A DNA stretch of 64,000 nt from Branchiostoma floridae (lineage: Eukaryota > Chordata > Leptocardii > Amphioxiformes > Branchiostomatidae): contig NC_049982.1 in the NCBI RefSeq assembly GCF_000003815.2, positions 26,437,272 to 26,501,271 on the forward strand. Direction: 5' to 3'. Below the pieces are notes generated by a model that saw only the letters and a program-made list of their open reading frames with translations, ran no database searches and had not been told where the DNA came from. The translations under genes were made by a program, and so were the position numbers. This document shows, piece after piece, positions 38,238 through 50,041 of this stretch. The stretch's first letter is position 1; every line of letters begins with the position of its first letter.

Positions 38238-38414
38238 CGTAACAATTCTGCGTTTTCCAGGTGTTTCTCAATCCAATTTCTTCCGCCACTCTCCCCCATA
38301 TTCCATCGTCTGGGTACGAGGAAGCCGACGCTGCTTCGACGTCTGATGCGAATAATCTGCCCACAGCGTCGAGCAGCGCCGGCAGAGGCACAACTTTTCT
38401 TTCATGCCACATGT
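38238..38414 (-). CDS. WHER-domain exon cassette 1
   Basis: 177 nt between TTTTAG|AC and G|GTAAGT, phase 1-1, open throughout. It reads MWHERKVVPLPALLDAVGRL, then SSYPDDGIWGRVAEEIGLRN, but the conserved end NTWKTRKRLKQRW is replaced by NTWKTQNCYG. So it is a shortened member of the family. An extended frame runs upstream through the 30-bp minisatellite, probably by chance. Confidence 0.5.
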
Positions 38415-38433
38415 CTAAAAGATGAAATATAAA

Positions 38434-38592
38434 ACGGCCACGTAAGAATAAATCCACACCAGAACGTCCACGTAATAATAAATCCACACCAGAACGTCCA
38501 CGTAAGAATAAATCCACACCAGAACGTCCATGAAGAATAAATCCACACCAGAACGTCCATGTAAGAATAAATCCACACCAGAACGTCGCAGA
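38434..38592 (+). repeat. 30-bp minisatellite, about five units
   Basis: The unit CGTAAGAATAAATCCACACC + AGAACGTCCA is repeated with small deletions. It begins in the sequence that flanks most WHER cassettes (CGTAAGAATAAATCGGCAAT) and ends in another shared flank (CACACCGGAACGTC), so it grew at a deletion joint between the two. Confidence 0.8.
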
Positions 38593-39330
38593 GGAGTCAA
38601 ACACAACCCCCAAATTTCTTACAGCAAATATTCTGGTGTGTTGCTTATTTAAGGCCATAAACTGTGAGACCACAAACGCTACGGACTCTTCTCATTTAAA
38701 TGTAAAAATGATTTTACGCCTTAATATGCAGCAAATTATAGACAACATCATTTTTCCGAAATTTTGAGCAGTAAGATGGCTTTTTACTTCCCGTCGATGG
38801 TTTTACTATACTTTATACAATCATTGCTGGTTTCATAAGAAGGTGAAGACAATTTTAGAAGACATGATATGTAGAATACTGGATGGCAGCTTGATTCTTC
38901 ATGTTATATTTTAGAGCCGTAAATTTGTCCTAGACGTCTGTTAGTTCAGTCCGAGTTATATTAATCAATTTGTTGAACAGTGCAATTCAAAACTACACTC
39001 TAGTTGACTGCAAGACTGTCATTTTGTATGTTGGAGTCAATAAAAACCAAATCAAACAATTCTTTGTTATTGTTCACCACTAGCAACAGTACAATTCATT
39101 CAAATGCAGCTTCAGGTGCAGAGGGTCGAATCCATCACCAAAAAACAATGTGCTGCCAAAATGAAGTGCTCTAAAAGAAGTGGATTTAGTATACTATATC
39201 TGTAAGTGTTGCTAGAGATGTACAATATTTTTAGGTCTATAACTGAGGTTGAGGATTTTTGGAATGATACAATTTGGTCCAGTCATACAGATTACAATTC
39301 CAATGATTTTCTTTTGATGTGTTGAAACAG

Positions 39331-39545
39331 GTACAACCAGAAACTGGTCATTGTGCAGTCTAACTTGCTGAGAAAGTATCATAATGGTGAATTAAAGGAG
39401 GCTATTCAAGCATGGGAAGTGAACTTCTTCATTTCATTTAGAGCCCAGCTATAAAAATTCAATGAAACATGTAGACCATCTGTTCAAAAGAAGTTGGATG
39501 CACAGTTCTTGCAACACTGTAGGATGTCTGCTTTAAAATAAACTC
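39331..39545 (+). pseudogene. Decayed copy of the terminal exon at 37479
   Basis: Starts again with YNQKLVIVQSN but meets a stop near 39453 after deletions. The upstream flank (AACAATGTGCTGCCAAAATG) and the downstream AATAAACTCATTCTG are also copied. A tandem segmental duplication of about 1.85 kb spacing. Confidence 0.75.
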
Positions 39546-39810
39546 ATTCTGTAGTAAGTTATCAATTATCTGTTAGTTTACATAGCTTTTTATATATCTC
39601 TGCAACAAAGTTGAACTTCTTACCCCATTCCTATTGCAGGAAGCCCAAGTGGTGTGCCCTCCGCCACACCACCTACAGACCTTCTTTGCAGTCAGGGACT
39701 ACTGAGGCGGTTAACAGGCCCTGTACAGGTACGGTGCGCCTCTCATGCCATATGTCTGAAAGATGAAATATAAAACGACCACGTAAGAATAAATCGGCAA
39801 TTTTTCTCGA
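39545..39810. repeat. Shared cassette-array segment (leader-like block) with WHER remnant
   Basis: Contains GCAACAAAGTTGAACTTCTT, ACCCCATTCC(T/C)ATTGCAGG, AAGCCCAAGTGGTGTGCCCT and GGGACTACTGAGG. This block recurs at about 37800-37890, 40330-40500, 44290-44410, 44525-44610, 45350-45415, 61140-61270, 62460-62585 and 63690-63820. On the minus strand it has a donor-like GGG|GTAAGAAG. A stub of the domain (WHERRTV) lies at 39725-39763. Confidence 0.6.
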
Positions 39811-40519
39811 CATGGTATCAATGTGATTTGTTTGTATCCGCAAGCATATTTTATGCTTTACAGAGAAGGAAAATTAGAACTATAGATAAATCAAAAGAGA
39901 AATAACGTCTAATCTAAATCTATTTCTACTTAAGCTATTTGATGGCTTTTGACTTCTTTTCCGTATGCAGTGGGAGATGAATTGTCCAACTTTTTCATAT
40001 ATAAAGGGGTTGGACGACTTAAGCAAGAAGAAAAACTTGTAGATTTTAAGGAAAAGTTTGTTTCTTTCGGAATTGTAAAAGAACATTGACATAAAATGTA
40101 GTTTATGTTGGCATTTTGACTGCACGGCCAAGGAGCAATGATAATAGGTTATAGGATAATATCGGATAATGTCAGCATGCTCTGACAAGGAACGACTCGA
40201 GAAAGGACCACCTAAGATATTGCGTGGCGAGTTAAATGTATTTGTATCAAAACAGAAATTCTGTAGTAAGTTAGGAATTATCTGTTGGTTTGCATAACTT
40301 TTATAAATGCCACTATGCATTACATGGATTTTCTTCTCTGCAACAAAGTTGAATTTCTTACCCAATTCCTATTGCAGGAAGCCCAAGTGGTGTGCCGAGT
40401 CCACCACACCACATATGGATCTTCTTTGCTGTCAGGGACTACTGAGGATGCTGTCGATGTCAGGTACTACTGAGGATGCTGTCAAGGACTACTGAGGATT
40501 CCCCTGTCGGGAGGGTCTT

Positions 40520-43262
40520 TTTAGCGAATGCCCACAAACGCCCACTCTAGAGAAGTCCGCGCTGCACGAATCTCATTTTTTTTGCTTGGAATATGTCCAC
40601 GTTGTGCTCCCATGTATTAATCCTGAGTTTCAAGTCAATGCATTGACCCGAAGTGACATAAATCAAAGTTTTCGATTCTCGATGGTCTTTTTAGCGAACG
40701 CCCAGCAAAATGTCTTTTTAGCGAATGCCCACTATATCCACAAAAATATCGGCCGTCGCGCAACGACACTTAAACCTACCGCCACAAACATGTTCAAAAT
40801 GGTGTCCCATTGATGTGTACGGAGTTTCCGTGCTTTACAAGCATTTTAAGTCCCTGTTTTTGGTCAAAATGTACGGCGACGATACTACCATACATTAACT
40901 ATAGCAATTCAAAATGGCGGGCACTAGTCATGTGACCTCCTTGCGGGACTGTTCTATAAGTATCGCGGGAGGGACTGTTGTAGCATAGCTTCTCATACAA
41001 CCATTTTAGAGTGAATTCTGAACAAGATTTTCAATTCATAGTGCTATCATCTGACTGATATTTACATTGTGGTCCTTTTTTCTGTGCTATTATTACCCAG
41101 GTTTGAGGAACTTAGTGCAAATATGGATATTGATTCACCTCAGTGCCCAATTAATGTACAAAAGGCTCAGACACATTAGTGTTATAAACCTGACTAGGGG
41201 CAGGTAACCAATACTAGAAAAACATAGCTATTTATTATTAACAATACTATTTACATTATAATAATAACTCTTCACCAAACTGGACTTTTCTTATCTTTAT
41301 TTTTCACAGAAACATTGTTACAATGAGGATTTGATTAGATGAGTATCTGTTACAGTGTGTACAAACTTATTTCAAATACAAAAATGTATTTCATTTCACT
41401 TCCTAAATATTTTTAAAGTATTGGAAGAAGTTGACACAAACAATATTAATTGCATTATTTGTGTGCAGTAAAATGTGACCACATGCTACCAATAGCCTAA
41501 TAAAATGTTGGAACATGGCACAAGCGGGTTCCTCTTCTGAGTACAGAAAAGAAATGTTTTATAACATTTAGTTATGACGTAAAAAATTTCAATTGTAAAA
41601 TGTACCTTTATTAACATTTACAAACAAATTGTTGTTTTTTTCTCTTCTTAATAAATTTCTTTACAATCGGGTAAGTAAGGTGTGTTTCCTTTTATAACAG
41701 GCCAGGTAAGACACCGAACAGGTAAGTAAGGTGTGTTTCCTTTTATAGCAGACCAGGTAAGACACCGTACAGGTGAGTAAGGTGTGTTTCTTTGACTACA
41801 GACTAGGTAAGACACCGTACAGGTGAGTAACGTGTATTTCCTTTGATTACAGACCAGGTAAGACACCATACAGGTGAGTAACGTGTATTTCCTTTGTTTA
41901 CAGACCAGGTAAGACACCGTACAGGTGAGTAACGTGTATTTCCTTTGTTTACAGACCAGGTAAGACACCGTACAGGTGAGTAACGTGTATTTCCTTTGAT
42001 AACAGGCCAGGTAAGACACCATACAGGTAAGTAAGGTGCGTTTCCTTATATAACAGACCAGGTAAGACACCGTACAGGTGAGTAACGTGTATTTCCTTTG
42101 ATTACAGACCAGGTAAGACACCGTACAGGTGAGTCACGTGTATTTCCTTTGATTACAGACCAGGTAAGACACCGCACAGATGAGTAAGGTTATCTGGTAA
42201 TAACTACTAGTAAATGTTATAAAACATTTCCTTTCTGTACTCGTGCCATGTTCCAACATTTTATTAGGCTATTAATAGCATGTGGTCACATTTTTCTGCA
42301 CACAAATAATGCAATTAATATTGTTTATGTGTCAACTTCTTCCAATACTTTAAAAATATTTAGGAAGTGAAACGAAATACATTTTTGTATTTGAAATAAG
42401 TTTGTACACACTGTAACAGATACTCATCTAATTAAATCCTCATTGTAACAATGTTTCTGTGATAAATAAAGATAAGAAAAGTCCAGTTTGGTGAAGAGTT
42501 ATTATCATAATGTAAATAGTATTGTTAATAATAAATAGCTATGTTTTTCTAGTATTGGTTACCTGCCCCTAGTCAGGTTTATAACACTAATGTGTCTGAG
42601 CCTTTTGTACATTAATTGGGCACTGAGGTGAATCAATATCCATATTTGCACTAAGTTCCTCAAACCTGGGTAATAATAGCACAGAAAAAAGGACCACAAT
42701 GTAAATATCAGTCAGATGATAGCACTATGGATTGAAAATCTTGTTCAGAATTCACTCTAAAATGGTTGTATGAGAAGCTATGCTACAACAGTCCCTCCCG
42801 CGATACTTATAGAACAGTCCCGCAAGGAGGTCACATGACTAGTGCCCGCCATTTTGAATTGCTATAGTTAATGTATGGTAGTATCGTCGCCGTACATTTT
42901 GACCAAAAACAGGGACTTAAAATGCTTGTAAAGCACGGAAACTCCGTACACATCAATGGGACACCATCTTGAACATGTTTGTGGCGGTAGGTTTAAGTGG
43001 CGGTAGGTTTAAGTGTCGTTGCGCGACGGCCGATATTTCTGTGGATATAGTGGGCATTCGCTAAAAAGACATTTTGCTGGGCGTTCGCTAAAAAGACCAT
43101 CGAGAATCGAAAACTTTGATTTATGTCACTTCGGGTCAATGGATTGACTTGAAACTCAGGATTAATACATGGGAGCACAACGTGGACATATTCCAAGCAA
43201 AAAAAATGAGATTCGTGCAGCGCGGACTTCTCTAGAGTGGGCGTTTGTGGGCATTCGCTAAA
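40520..43262. mobile_element. 2.74-kb palindromic transposon with ~1.05-kb inverted repeats
   Basis: Left arm 40520-41570 and right arm 42214-43262 are inverse copies at roughly 95% identity. Outer ends read TTTAGCGAATGCCCACAAAC / GTTTGTGGGCATTCGCTAAA, and the motif TCTTTTTAGCGAA(T/C)GCCCA recurs at 40687 and 40709 inside the end. The right arm has a small tandem duplication of GGTAGGTTTAAGTG. The centre (41660-42190) is the 51-bp minisatellite. No transposase, so non-autonomous. It interrupts the shared GGGACTACTGAGG segment. A clear target duplication was not found. Confidence 0.85.
41660..42190 (+). repeat. 51-bp minisatellite with embedded splice-site motifs, ~10 units
   Basis: Each unit contains a pyrimidine-rich TTTCCTTTGATTACAG, the pentamer ACCAG, then GTAAGACACCGTACAG and GTGAGTAACGTGTA. 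Read on the plus strand this is one acceptor-like and two donor-like motifs per unit. As 51 is divisible by three, a 157-codon minus-strand frame with a 17-residue repeat runs through it; this is a by-product of the period. Confidence 0.9.
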
Positions 43263-43501
43263 GGGGAGGCAGGGACTACTGAGGATACAGAACCCACATA
43301 TATTTGTGCTAATCAACTCAATTTGTATCAAAACAGAACTAATGTAGTAAGTTAGCAATTATCTGTTGGCTTACATATAGTTTATATAACTTTAACCTGC
43401 AATATTCGTGTTGCGAATTGAATAGTGTAAAAGACTTGATACGTGTATCCGCAGATGTTTTTAGAGGTGATTGTAGGTGGCATACTTGGTTGTGTCATTT
43501 A

Positions 43502-43695
43502 TTATTGAACTTGTTTTAGCCTTTTCCTGTTTTTCAGGTTATTCCCCCATTTTATTTCTACTGTTACCTTCCCAAAATCACCGTCTGCTTTATAAGTAGA
43601 TTCTTTGGCGGCCCGGTCTTTAGATTGGAAAACCTTTTCAACGGCTGTGAAAAGTTCCCGCACTGGCATAGTCCTTCTTTCATGCCACACCATTT
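43502..43695 (-). pseudogene. WHER cassette 2, B subtype, 3' truncated
   Basis: After TTTTAG|AA it reads MVWHERRTMPVRELFTAVEK, then DGDFGKVTVEIKWGNNLKNR, and stops at LKQVQ where the sequence jumps to an unrelated repeat. The donor is missing. Confidence 0.55.
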
Positions 43696-43719
43696 CTAAA
43701 AGATGAAATATAAAACGGC

Positions 43720-44290
43720 CACGTCAGAATAAATCGGCAATTTTTCTCGACATGGTATCAATGTGTTTTGCTTGTATCCGCAAGGATTTTTGTTTCTGCT
43801 GAAGAGAAAAACATGCTCTAAGGTGCAAGCCTAGATGTGACCGAAACAACCCGCAGTCATCACGTGGCACCTACAATAACTGCCCCGCCCAAGCAATCTT
43901 GTATCGGTTTCAAGGGAGCGAAAGACCTGAGCCTGTTATGTCTCCAATAATTTGGCTAACCACACCGGAACGAGAAAAAGTTGAGAAGAAATTCCTTCAA
44001 ACAGAAACTAATGCTGTAGAATGCCAAACGTTTGGCAAGTTGAAGAAAATAATGGCCCTTTGGCTAGACATCCAAGGGGCAATGATAATAGGTTTTAACA
44101 ACGTTAGATTCCTCGATTCTGCACACATGTCGGATGTCAGCATGTGCTCTGACAAGGAACGACTCGAGAAAGGACCATCTAAGATATTGCGTGGCGAGTT
44201 AAATGTATTTGTATCAAAACAGAAATTCTGTAGTAATTATCTGTTGGTTTGCATATCTTTTTTTATATATGTCACTATACATTGCATGGA
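43720..44290. repeat. Shared upstream flank of WHER cassettes
   Basis: Blocks CGGCAATTTTTCTCGACATG, GTATCCGCAAGGATTTTTGT, GATGTGACCGAAACAACCCG, AACGTTTGGCAAGTTGAAGA and TCAGCATG(TG)CTCTGACAAGG occur in this order here and at 61880-62400 and 63115-63600, and in part at 39770-40260 and 53570-53800. Each time the block lies on the acceptor side of a cassette. It is part of the duplicated unit. Confidence 0.7.
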
Positions 44291-44929
44291 CTTTCTTCTC
44301 TGGAACAAAGTTGAACTTCTTACCCAATTTCCATTGTAGGACGCCCAAGTGGTTTACCCTCCGCCACATCACATACAGATCTTCTTTCTTTGCAGTCAGG
44401 GACTACTGAGGATAGAGAACCCACATATTTGTGCTAATCAATTCAATTTGTATCAAAATAGAACTTCTGTAGTAAGTTAGCAATTATCTGTTGGTTTACG
44501 TATAGCTTTTTATATAATGTCATGGATTTTCTTCTCTGGAACAAAGTTGAACTTCTTACCTCATTCCCATTGCAGGGAGCCCAAGTGGTGTGCCCTCCGC
44601 CACACCACAACATCCTAGTGATGCATCTCGGTATCTACGTAAACAAGAATCAGTCAGAAGTGTTAAAACTGGCAAAAGCAAGTAGTGACATTAGTATTTC
44701 TGAGCAAAGATATGCATAATAAACTGTTTTAACACACAATCATGCTGTTAAATCATACTTTCTTAGGCATAGCCAATAAGTGATACAACCTAGTTATTCA
44801 ATTAAGGATCTAATCAAGTACATTAATAGTATGCATCTACAATAGCTTGAGTGTTTCGTGCGTACCGAGGACAGTATGCGTATACAGAAATAAGATTCAG
44901 CCATGCAAATTTCTTGATACATACCTTAC

Positions 44930-45262
44930 CCTTATCTTCACGTGCACGAAGCCACCGTTGCTTCAACCTCTTTCTTGTCTTCCAGGTGTTTCTCAAGCCA
45001 CTTTCTTCCGCCACTCTTCCCCATGTTCCATCTTCTGGGTAAGAGGAACCCGACGCTGCCTCAACTGCTGACGTGAATAATATGCCCACAGCGTCGAGAA
45101 GTGCCGGCACAGGAACACTATTGTTTAAGTTTGTATATCTTCTGAGGGAGTCGGCCTCGTAGAGGAACTAGTTTCCTGTTGCCGACTCCCCTCAGATTGC
45201 GAGCATGAAGCAATCTGCGAAGTGGAATAAGTAAATAAATAAAGCTCTTCGTTCATGCCACA
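44930..45262 (-). pseudogene. WHER cassette 3, split by a foldback insertion
   Basis: The part 45262-45244 codes for MWHER and the part from about 45115 to 44930 codes for VPALLDAVGILFTSAVEAAS through RKRLKQRWLRAREDKG. They are separated by about 125 bp carrying inverted blocks TCTGAGGGAGTCGGC / GCCGACTCCCCTCAGA. Donor G|GTAAGG is intact. The insertion breaks the exon. Confidence 0.65.
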
Positions 45263-45599
45263 TGTCTAAAAGATGAAAAATAAAACGGTCACGTAAGAAT
45301 AAATCGGCAATTTTTCTCGACATGGTATCAATGTGTTGATTTGTTCGTTCAAAGTTGAACTTCTTACGGCATTCCCATTGTAGGAAGCCCAGTGGTGTGC
45401 CCTCCGCCACACCACTTCGCATGGTGCTGACAGCTCTCGCATCTCGGAATCTCCAGCATCTTTCCGGTGGCTTCTTCCGTGAGGCAGGCAGCTGCATGTG
45501 CAGTTCTTCCGTTCGCTGGGAAGGCTGCTTTTTATACCCCTACCTCATTAGCATATATACTCATTTGCATAACTCACCTGATTGGTTATCGTCCCAAAT

Positions 45600-48060
45600 T
45601 GAGTTAATTGTCTACCTGGTTGTGGCGCGCGGGAACAGGTGTATCGCGGTGAATAGAAGTTAGAATCGCTTGATCCTAGATGGCATTGAGTACATTACAT
45701 GAATTATTTATCAGTTTGCACGTACGTGCAACGAGTCAATTTTCAAATGTATCTTACGCTGCCGGGATTTCTGTTCAATAAAAGATTTTGCATTGAGACA
45801 AACAAGACGTTTTTACTGAGCTTGTACTAGTATTTGATTTTGGTTTCATGGAAAAAATCATTCAAATCTGTAGACCCACTGTTGAAATTGATATACGTCC
45901 CTAGGTATTGATTTGATCCCAATATTTTGATTACTGAAGAACAACGGCAAGATGTTAATAACAAATAAACTTTGACTGCAGAATGAAAAAAATAGTATAC
46001 ACACAACAAATTGATTTTAATATACTTCCCAAGAGCCTCTGCAGGCCCCATTACTGGCATTAGATTAAAGTGATGACGCAATCCACAAAACAGGTGTTTC
46101 TGCCTGAAACGATTCCCCGCCATAGGCTACCATATCTCTTCCATATACATCTGCGGATAAAAAGTAGTGCTAATTTCGATTCTACTGTTTGCAAGTCCAC
46201 CAGCCAATACTAGTTCTGCTTCATCACTGACAATTTTTGGCAATGTTTAGAACGTATGGTTTCCTTACTCTATGATCCTTGGTTTGGTGATTCAACGTTT
46301 GTAGTGTCACGCGGACGGATATATACGCCTCACTGTGTGATCTGAAGAGACAAAGCCAGAGCAGTGACAGACTTCCAGCGGCAAGGTTCCTATGCGGTCA
46401 CAAGGCATTTTGGTGTCTGTTTATCGTCTATTTTGGTCTCTCTTCTTCTTCAAATTCTACTCATGAGTTTGTGAAGCTGTTGAGGTATCGCTGGGGACAC
46501 GTAGAGCGGTTAAGCATTGTATTTTTTAAAGTTTATGCCATATTTTGTCTCCGTCTGGTACTCGGTGAAAAGTTGACATGACCGTCATGTCTGGACATGC
46601 CTCTGACGTGACGTCAGTGTATATTGTATGGCATTTTTTGCCGTTTTATTCCTTCCTGGCTCCTCTATGTGGCGGTGTTATGATTTGAGAGGCTGTTGGG
46701 CTGTATTTAAAGTGATTATGCTCGAATTCCGCATTATCTAGTATTTTCGGCCGGCTTATGATCCGGCGTCTGTGCACATACTACTACACATAGTACATGG
46801 CCGCCATGTTTGCACCCTCCCAATTCGACAGTGAAGCTTAACACATATCTGCGAAGGAAGCAGAATAAGGACATACGTAGTTGTCCTTGTTTCATGATAT
46901 AGTCATTCTTTCACCTCACAATATTTCCTTCGCCATTTAAAAAAGCGGCCTTAGCCAAATTGCATTTATTCCTCAACGGTTGCTGAAGATTATACTCATC
47001 AGCTAATGCCAAGTATTATTTATTTGGCTAACTGACAAATCAAAGTTGAGGTTTTCAACGTGAAAAAACAAAATTGTGATTCGTCATCGGTGTATTCCTC
47101 AACGCCTGCATGACTAGCACCGATTTGCGCTTGGTGACCAAGGACAGCTTGCAATTAAAAACTCGGGAGATTCCAGCCAGCTCGGGGTTAACTAATGTTA
47201 GTCAGGTTTTAAATCCACTGGTCAGCTTCTTGGAAACCCAGACTTCGGGGACCGTTTTAGGACGGTGGAAGCTGATTAAGTGTAGCTAGATGGGCTGGCT
47301 GGAAGATCCACTTTTGGCCTTGCGACGCAAGTTACTTGGAATAACCATGTAGTCATTTCGGTTCTTGACATGTGAACAATTTCCATAGAAAGAAAAATTC
47401 TGTATTTGATAAGATATGCAACAAAGTGCAAACGTGGAAACAACGTTGTGAATTTAAAAAAAAATCTTTATTCATTTTTAAAGAAATAAAAGTAGCACAG
47501 AGACATGGCAATTTAAAAGGAAATACATGAAGTACCAAAAAAATAAAAACCAGACCAATCGGTTTTACAGAACATTTGACAATGAGCCATTATTGAAAGT
47601 CATGTTACAATTCAAGTCAATTGATTTCCCTATGTTTGTGTAATATACTTTATGAGCAATATCTAGTTCCAGTTTATAAAAAAAAAAACAAGATAAAAAA
47701 GCTGACATATTCAATGAACATTTGCGGTTTTAATATGAAAATATCTCCCATTGCTATGCAGGAATTTATCGGTTTTGTTGAACCAGTCGTCCACCTGGCC
47801 TGAAAAATATGCAGTTAAACAACAGTTCAAAAATAGGTGGACAACTGTTTCTTCTTTCTCTCTTCAGAGGCCACAGTTTTGTAGATCCTATTGCATGGTC
47901 AAAATTCAAACAACAATTTGAACTGAAGCATACGGGGATTAGAATCTATAGAAAGATTATAAGGCACACTGTACAGCTTATGTCATGGTAACGGTGTCAA
48001 ATATTCTTCCCATTAAAGTCTTATTTTCTCAGAGGAACCACATTGGCTTCAGTACAGGCT
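45600..48060. other. Gap in the array, no gene recognised
   Basis: A stretch of about 2.4 kb without a WHER cassette. Near 47175-47305 there is a short inverse pair TTCCAGCCAGC / GCTGGCTGGAA. A 60-codon frame at 47110 (MTSTDLRLVTKDSLQLK) has no support. I see nothing else certain here. Confidence 0.4.
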
Positions 48061-48083
48061 TTTAAGAGTTACACATACCTTAC

Positions 48084-48293
48084 CAATTTCTTCACTGTTG
48101 TTCTGCTTCCTCTGCCAAAGGTGTTTTAGTAGTTTCCTGTTTTTCATGGTATTTCCCCATTTGAGGTATTTTGTGACCCTTGACCAGGGTCCATTTTCAC
48201 TATATGCAGAGGATTGAGATGGGTCCGAGGCTGGGGTTCAGTCTTGAAAACCCTGTCCACCGCCGCGAAAAGGGACACCATTCCTGTTCTATG
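48084..48293 (-). pseudogene. WHER cassette 4, C subtype, frameshifted
   Basis: The frame MVSLFAAVDRVFKTEPQ shifts by one base before SDPSQSSAYSENGPWSRVTK, YLKWGNTMKNRKLLKHLWQR. The 5' WHER part is replaced. It keeps the ancestral donor ATTG|GTAAGG, which helps to read the altered donors of other C copies. Confidence 0.55.
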
Positions 48294-48342
48294 AGTCTCG
48301 GTCGAATCAGCCATTCAGAATCTGTGCCTCTCGAACATGGCA

Positions 48343-49025
48343 TTGGTCGCACCAAACTTCCGGGAATGAATGAGTCTCCTTAGATAACGCAGCAACTGGA
48401 GTTCTATTGAATTTATGCATGTTAAGGTTACAATGTTTGTAGAATTTCGATAATATCAGCAAACTTATTAATGCTCTCATATATGGTCTAATAGAGTATA
48501 GTGTCATCTTTCATGACTATACCTGCAGAGTATGTATCATTTTAGACTTGGAGAGCGGTTGGTGGCCATTGCTATCAGCTACTTGTACATGTATTTCGTG
48601 AAAGTATTGTCAAGATTCAAAATGTCTTCATATCTGTCGCAAAAATGATTATTTCTCTATATATTAAAATAGAGCACAACAATCCAGACGTCACTCTTGT
48701 ATTACCTGCTATATTAACGGCTCAACAGTGGTTGATCCTCGCTACAGTACAATTTACTACCGGTCTGTACTTCAATTAGTTCCCCATTTTTAGTCAGTTG
48801 CGGGTTACCTTACCCTTTTCTACACGTAGCCACCGTTGCTTCAATCGCTTTCTTCTTTTCCACGTGTTCCTCCAACCAATTTCTTCGGCAACTCCCCCCA
48901 TGTCCCATCTTCTGGATAAGAGGAACCCGACGCTGCTTCAACTTCTGACGTGAATAATGTGCCCACAGCGGCGACCAGCGCCGGTAATGGTACAGTACGC
49001 CTTTCATGCCAAACCATGTCTAAAA
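48343..49025. repeat. Segmental duplication, first copy (pair with 54246-54950)
   Basis: From AATGAGTCTCCTTAGATAAC to the acceptor of cassette 5, the sequence matches 54246-54950 with small indels. Both copies include a whole WHER cassette. Confidence 0.75.
48815..49019 (-). pseudogene. WHER cassette 5, A subtype, one-base frameshift
   Basis: Between TTTTAG|AC and G|GTAAGG. It reads MVWHERRTVPLPALVAAVGT up to PEDGTWG; a lost base in the G run then shifts the frame before the part equal to RVAEEIGWRNTWKRRKRLKQ. Compare the intact sister at 54728-54943. Confidence 0.6.
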
Positions 49026-49831
49026 ATCCTCGCTACAGTACAATTTATTACCGGTCTGTACTTCAATTAGTTACCCATTTGTGGCCGGTTGCGGGTTTTG
49101 GCGTGTGTTTTTTAGGCCGCAGCTGTTAAAGCGAGGGTCTCCGTGAGAACATGTATGGCACGCTCAACTTCAGATAATGTTGAAAACGTTCTATATGGTC
49201 TATGTGTCCATGTGGTAAATCCAGTTTCCTTTTTGCTGTTTCCTTGAAAACATTATGTTCAGGTAAAACTGAGTTTGTATAGGACGTCACTGGAAGTCGC
49301 CTTCTGCAGGTTCCGTACTGGCATGGCTTTAGCGTTCCCTGTCCTTCTCTCTGGCACCCTGGAGGCGGATTGGATCTCTTCTCAGTTTCTGCCTATATCT
49401 CCGCTTCTTGAGAATGCTGTTACATGAATTTTGACCAATTTTACTGTCAAAGAGAGAGATATTTTATTGACAATTTAAGAAAAAAACGAGATAATATATT
49501 CCCCAGCAGATAGAAAACATGGCAGAAGGCTTACAGTTGTACACATGTAGCAGGGGCATGTAACGCCGGCAGAGGAACAACTTTTCTGTCATGCCACACG
49601 TCTAAAAGATGAACAGGCCCGCCACTTTTCTTGTTTCAACGATATATATTTTCCTTTTTTCTTGCGTAGCAGATTTATTCATTTATTTATTTATTTGATT
49701 CAATCAAGGATTCAATTAAGTACATATATAATATGGATCTACAATAGCTTGAGTGTTTCGTGCATACCGAGGACAGTATACGTATACAGAAATAAGATTC
49801 AGCTATGCAAATTTCTTGATACATACCTTAC

Positions 49832-50041
49832 CCTTATCTTCACGTCCACGAAGCCATCGTTGTTTCAACCTCTTTCTTGTCTTCCATGTGTTTCTCCAGC
49901 TAATTTCTTCCGCCACTCTCCCCCATGTTCCTCCTTCTTGGTAAGAGGAAGCCGACGCTGCTTCGACGTCTGACGTGAATAATGTGCCCACAGCGTCGAG
50001 CAGCGCCGGCAGAGGAACAACTTTTCTTTCATGCCACATGT
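49832..50041 (-). CDS. WHER-domain exon cassette 6, intact A subtype
   Basis: 210 nt (70 codons), acceptor TTTTAG|AC, donor G|GTAAGG, phase 1-1, fully open. Reads MWHERKVVPLPALLDAVGTL, then GGTWGRVAEEISWRNTWKTR and KRLKQRWLRGREDKG. Tryptophans near 2, 39, 47, 52 and 62. Function unknown; the basic, helical end would suit nucleic-acid binding. The donor is followed by the conserved intronic block with ATTTGCAT. Confidence 0.6.

Noticed and set aside
39880..40365. A 161-codon minus-strand frame next to the palindromic transposon
   Set aside because: It runs across shared repeat blocks whose other copies are full of stops in the same frame.
41648..42121. A 157-codon minus-strand frame with a 17-residue repeat (YLVC.QRKYTLLTCTVS)
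   Set aside because: The 51-bp minisatellite period is divisible by three, so a frame free of stops in one unit is free in all. It lies in the centre of a transposon with no start context.
41660..42190. A CRISPR-like repeat array
   Set aside because: Units are contiguous with no unique spacers, and the DNA is plainly from an animal.
45192..45315. Upstream extension of the WHER frame (SRKIADLFLRDRFIFHLLD) as coding sequence
   Set aside because: The extension is open in some copies but has a stop in the 43.7-kb copy, and in other cassettes the upstream sequence is quite different while TTTTAG|AC is kept. An intron acceptor explains this better, though I cannot fully exclude coding use.
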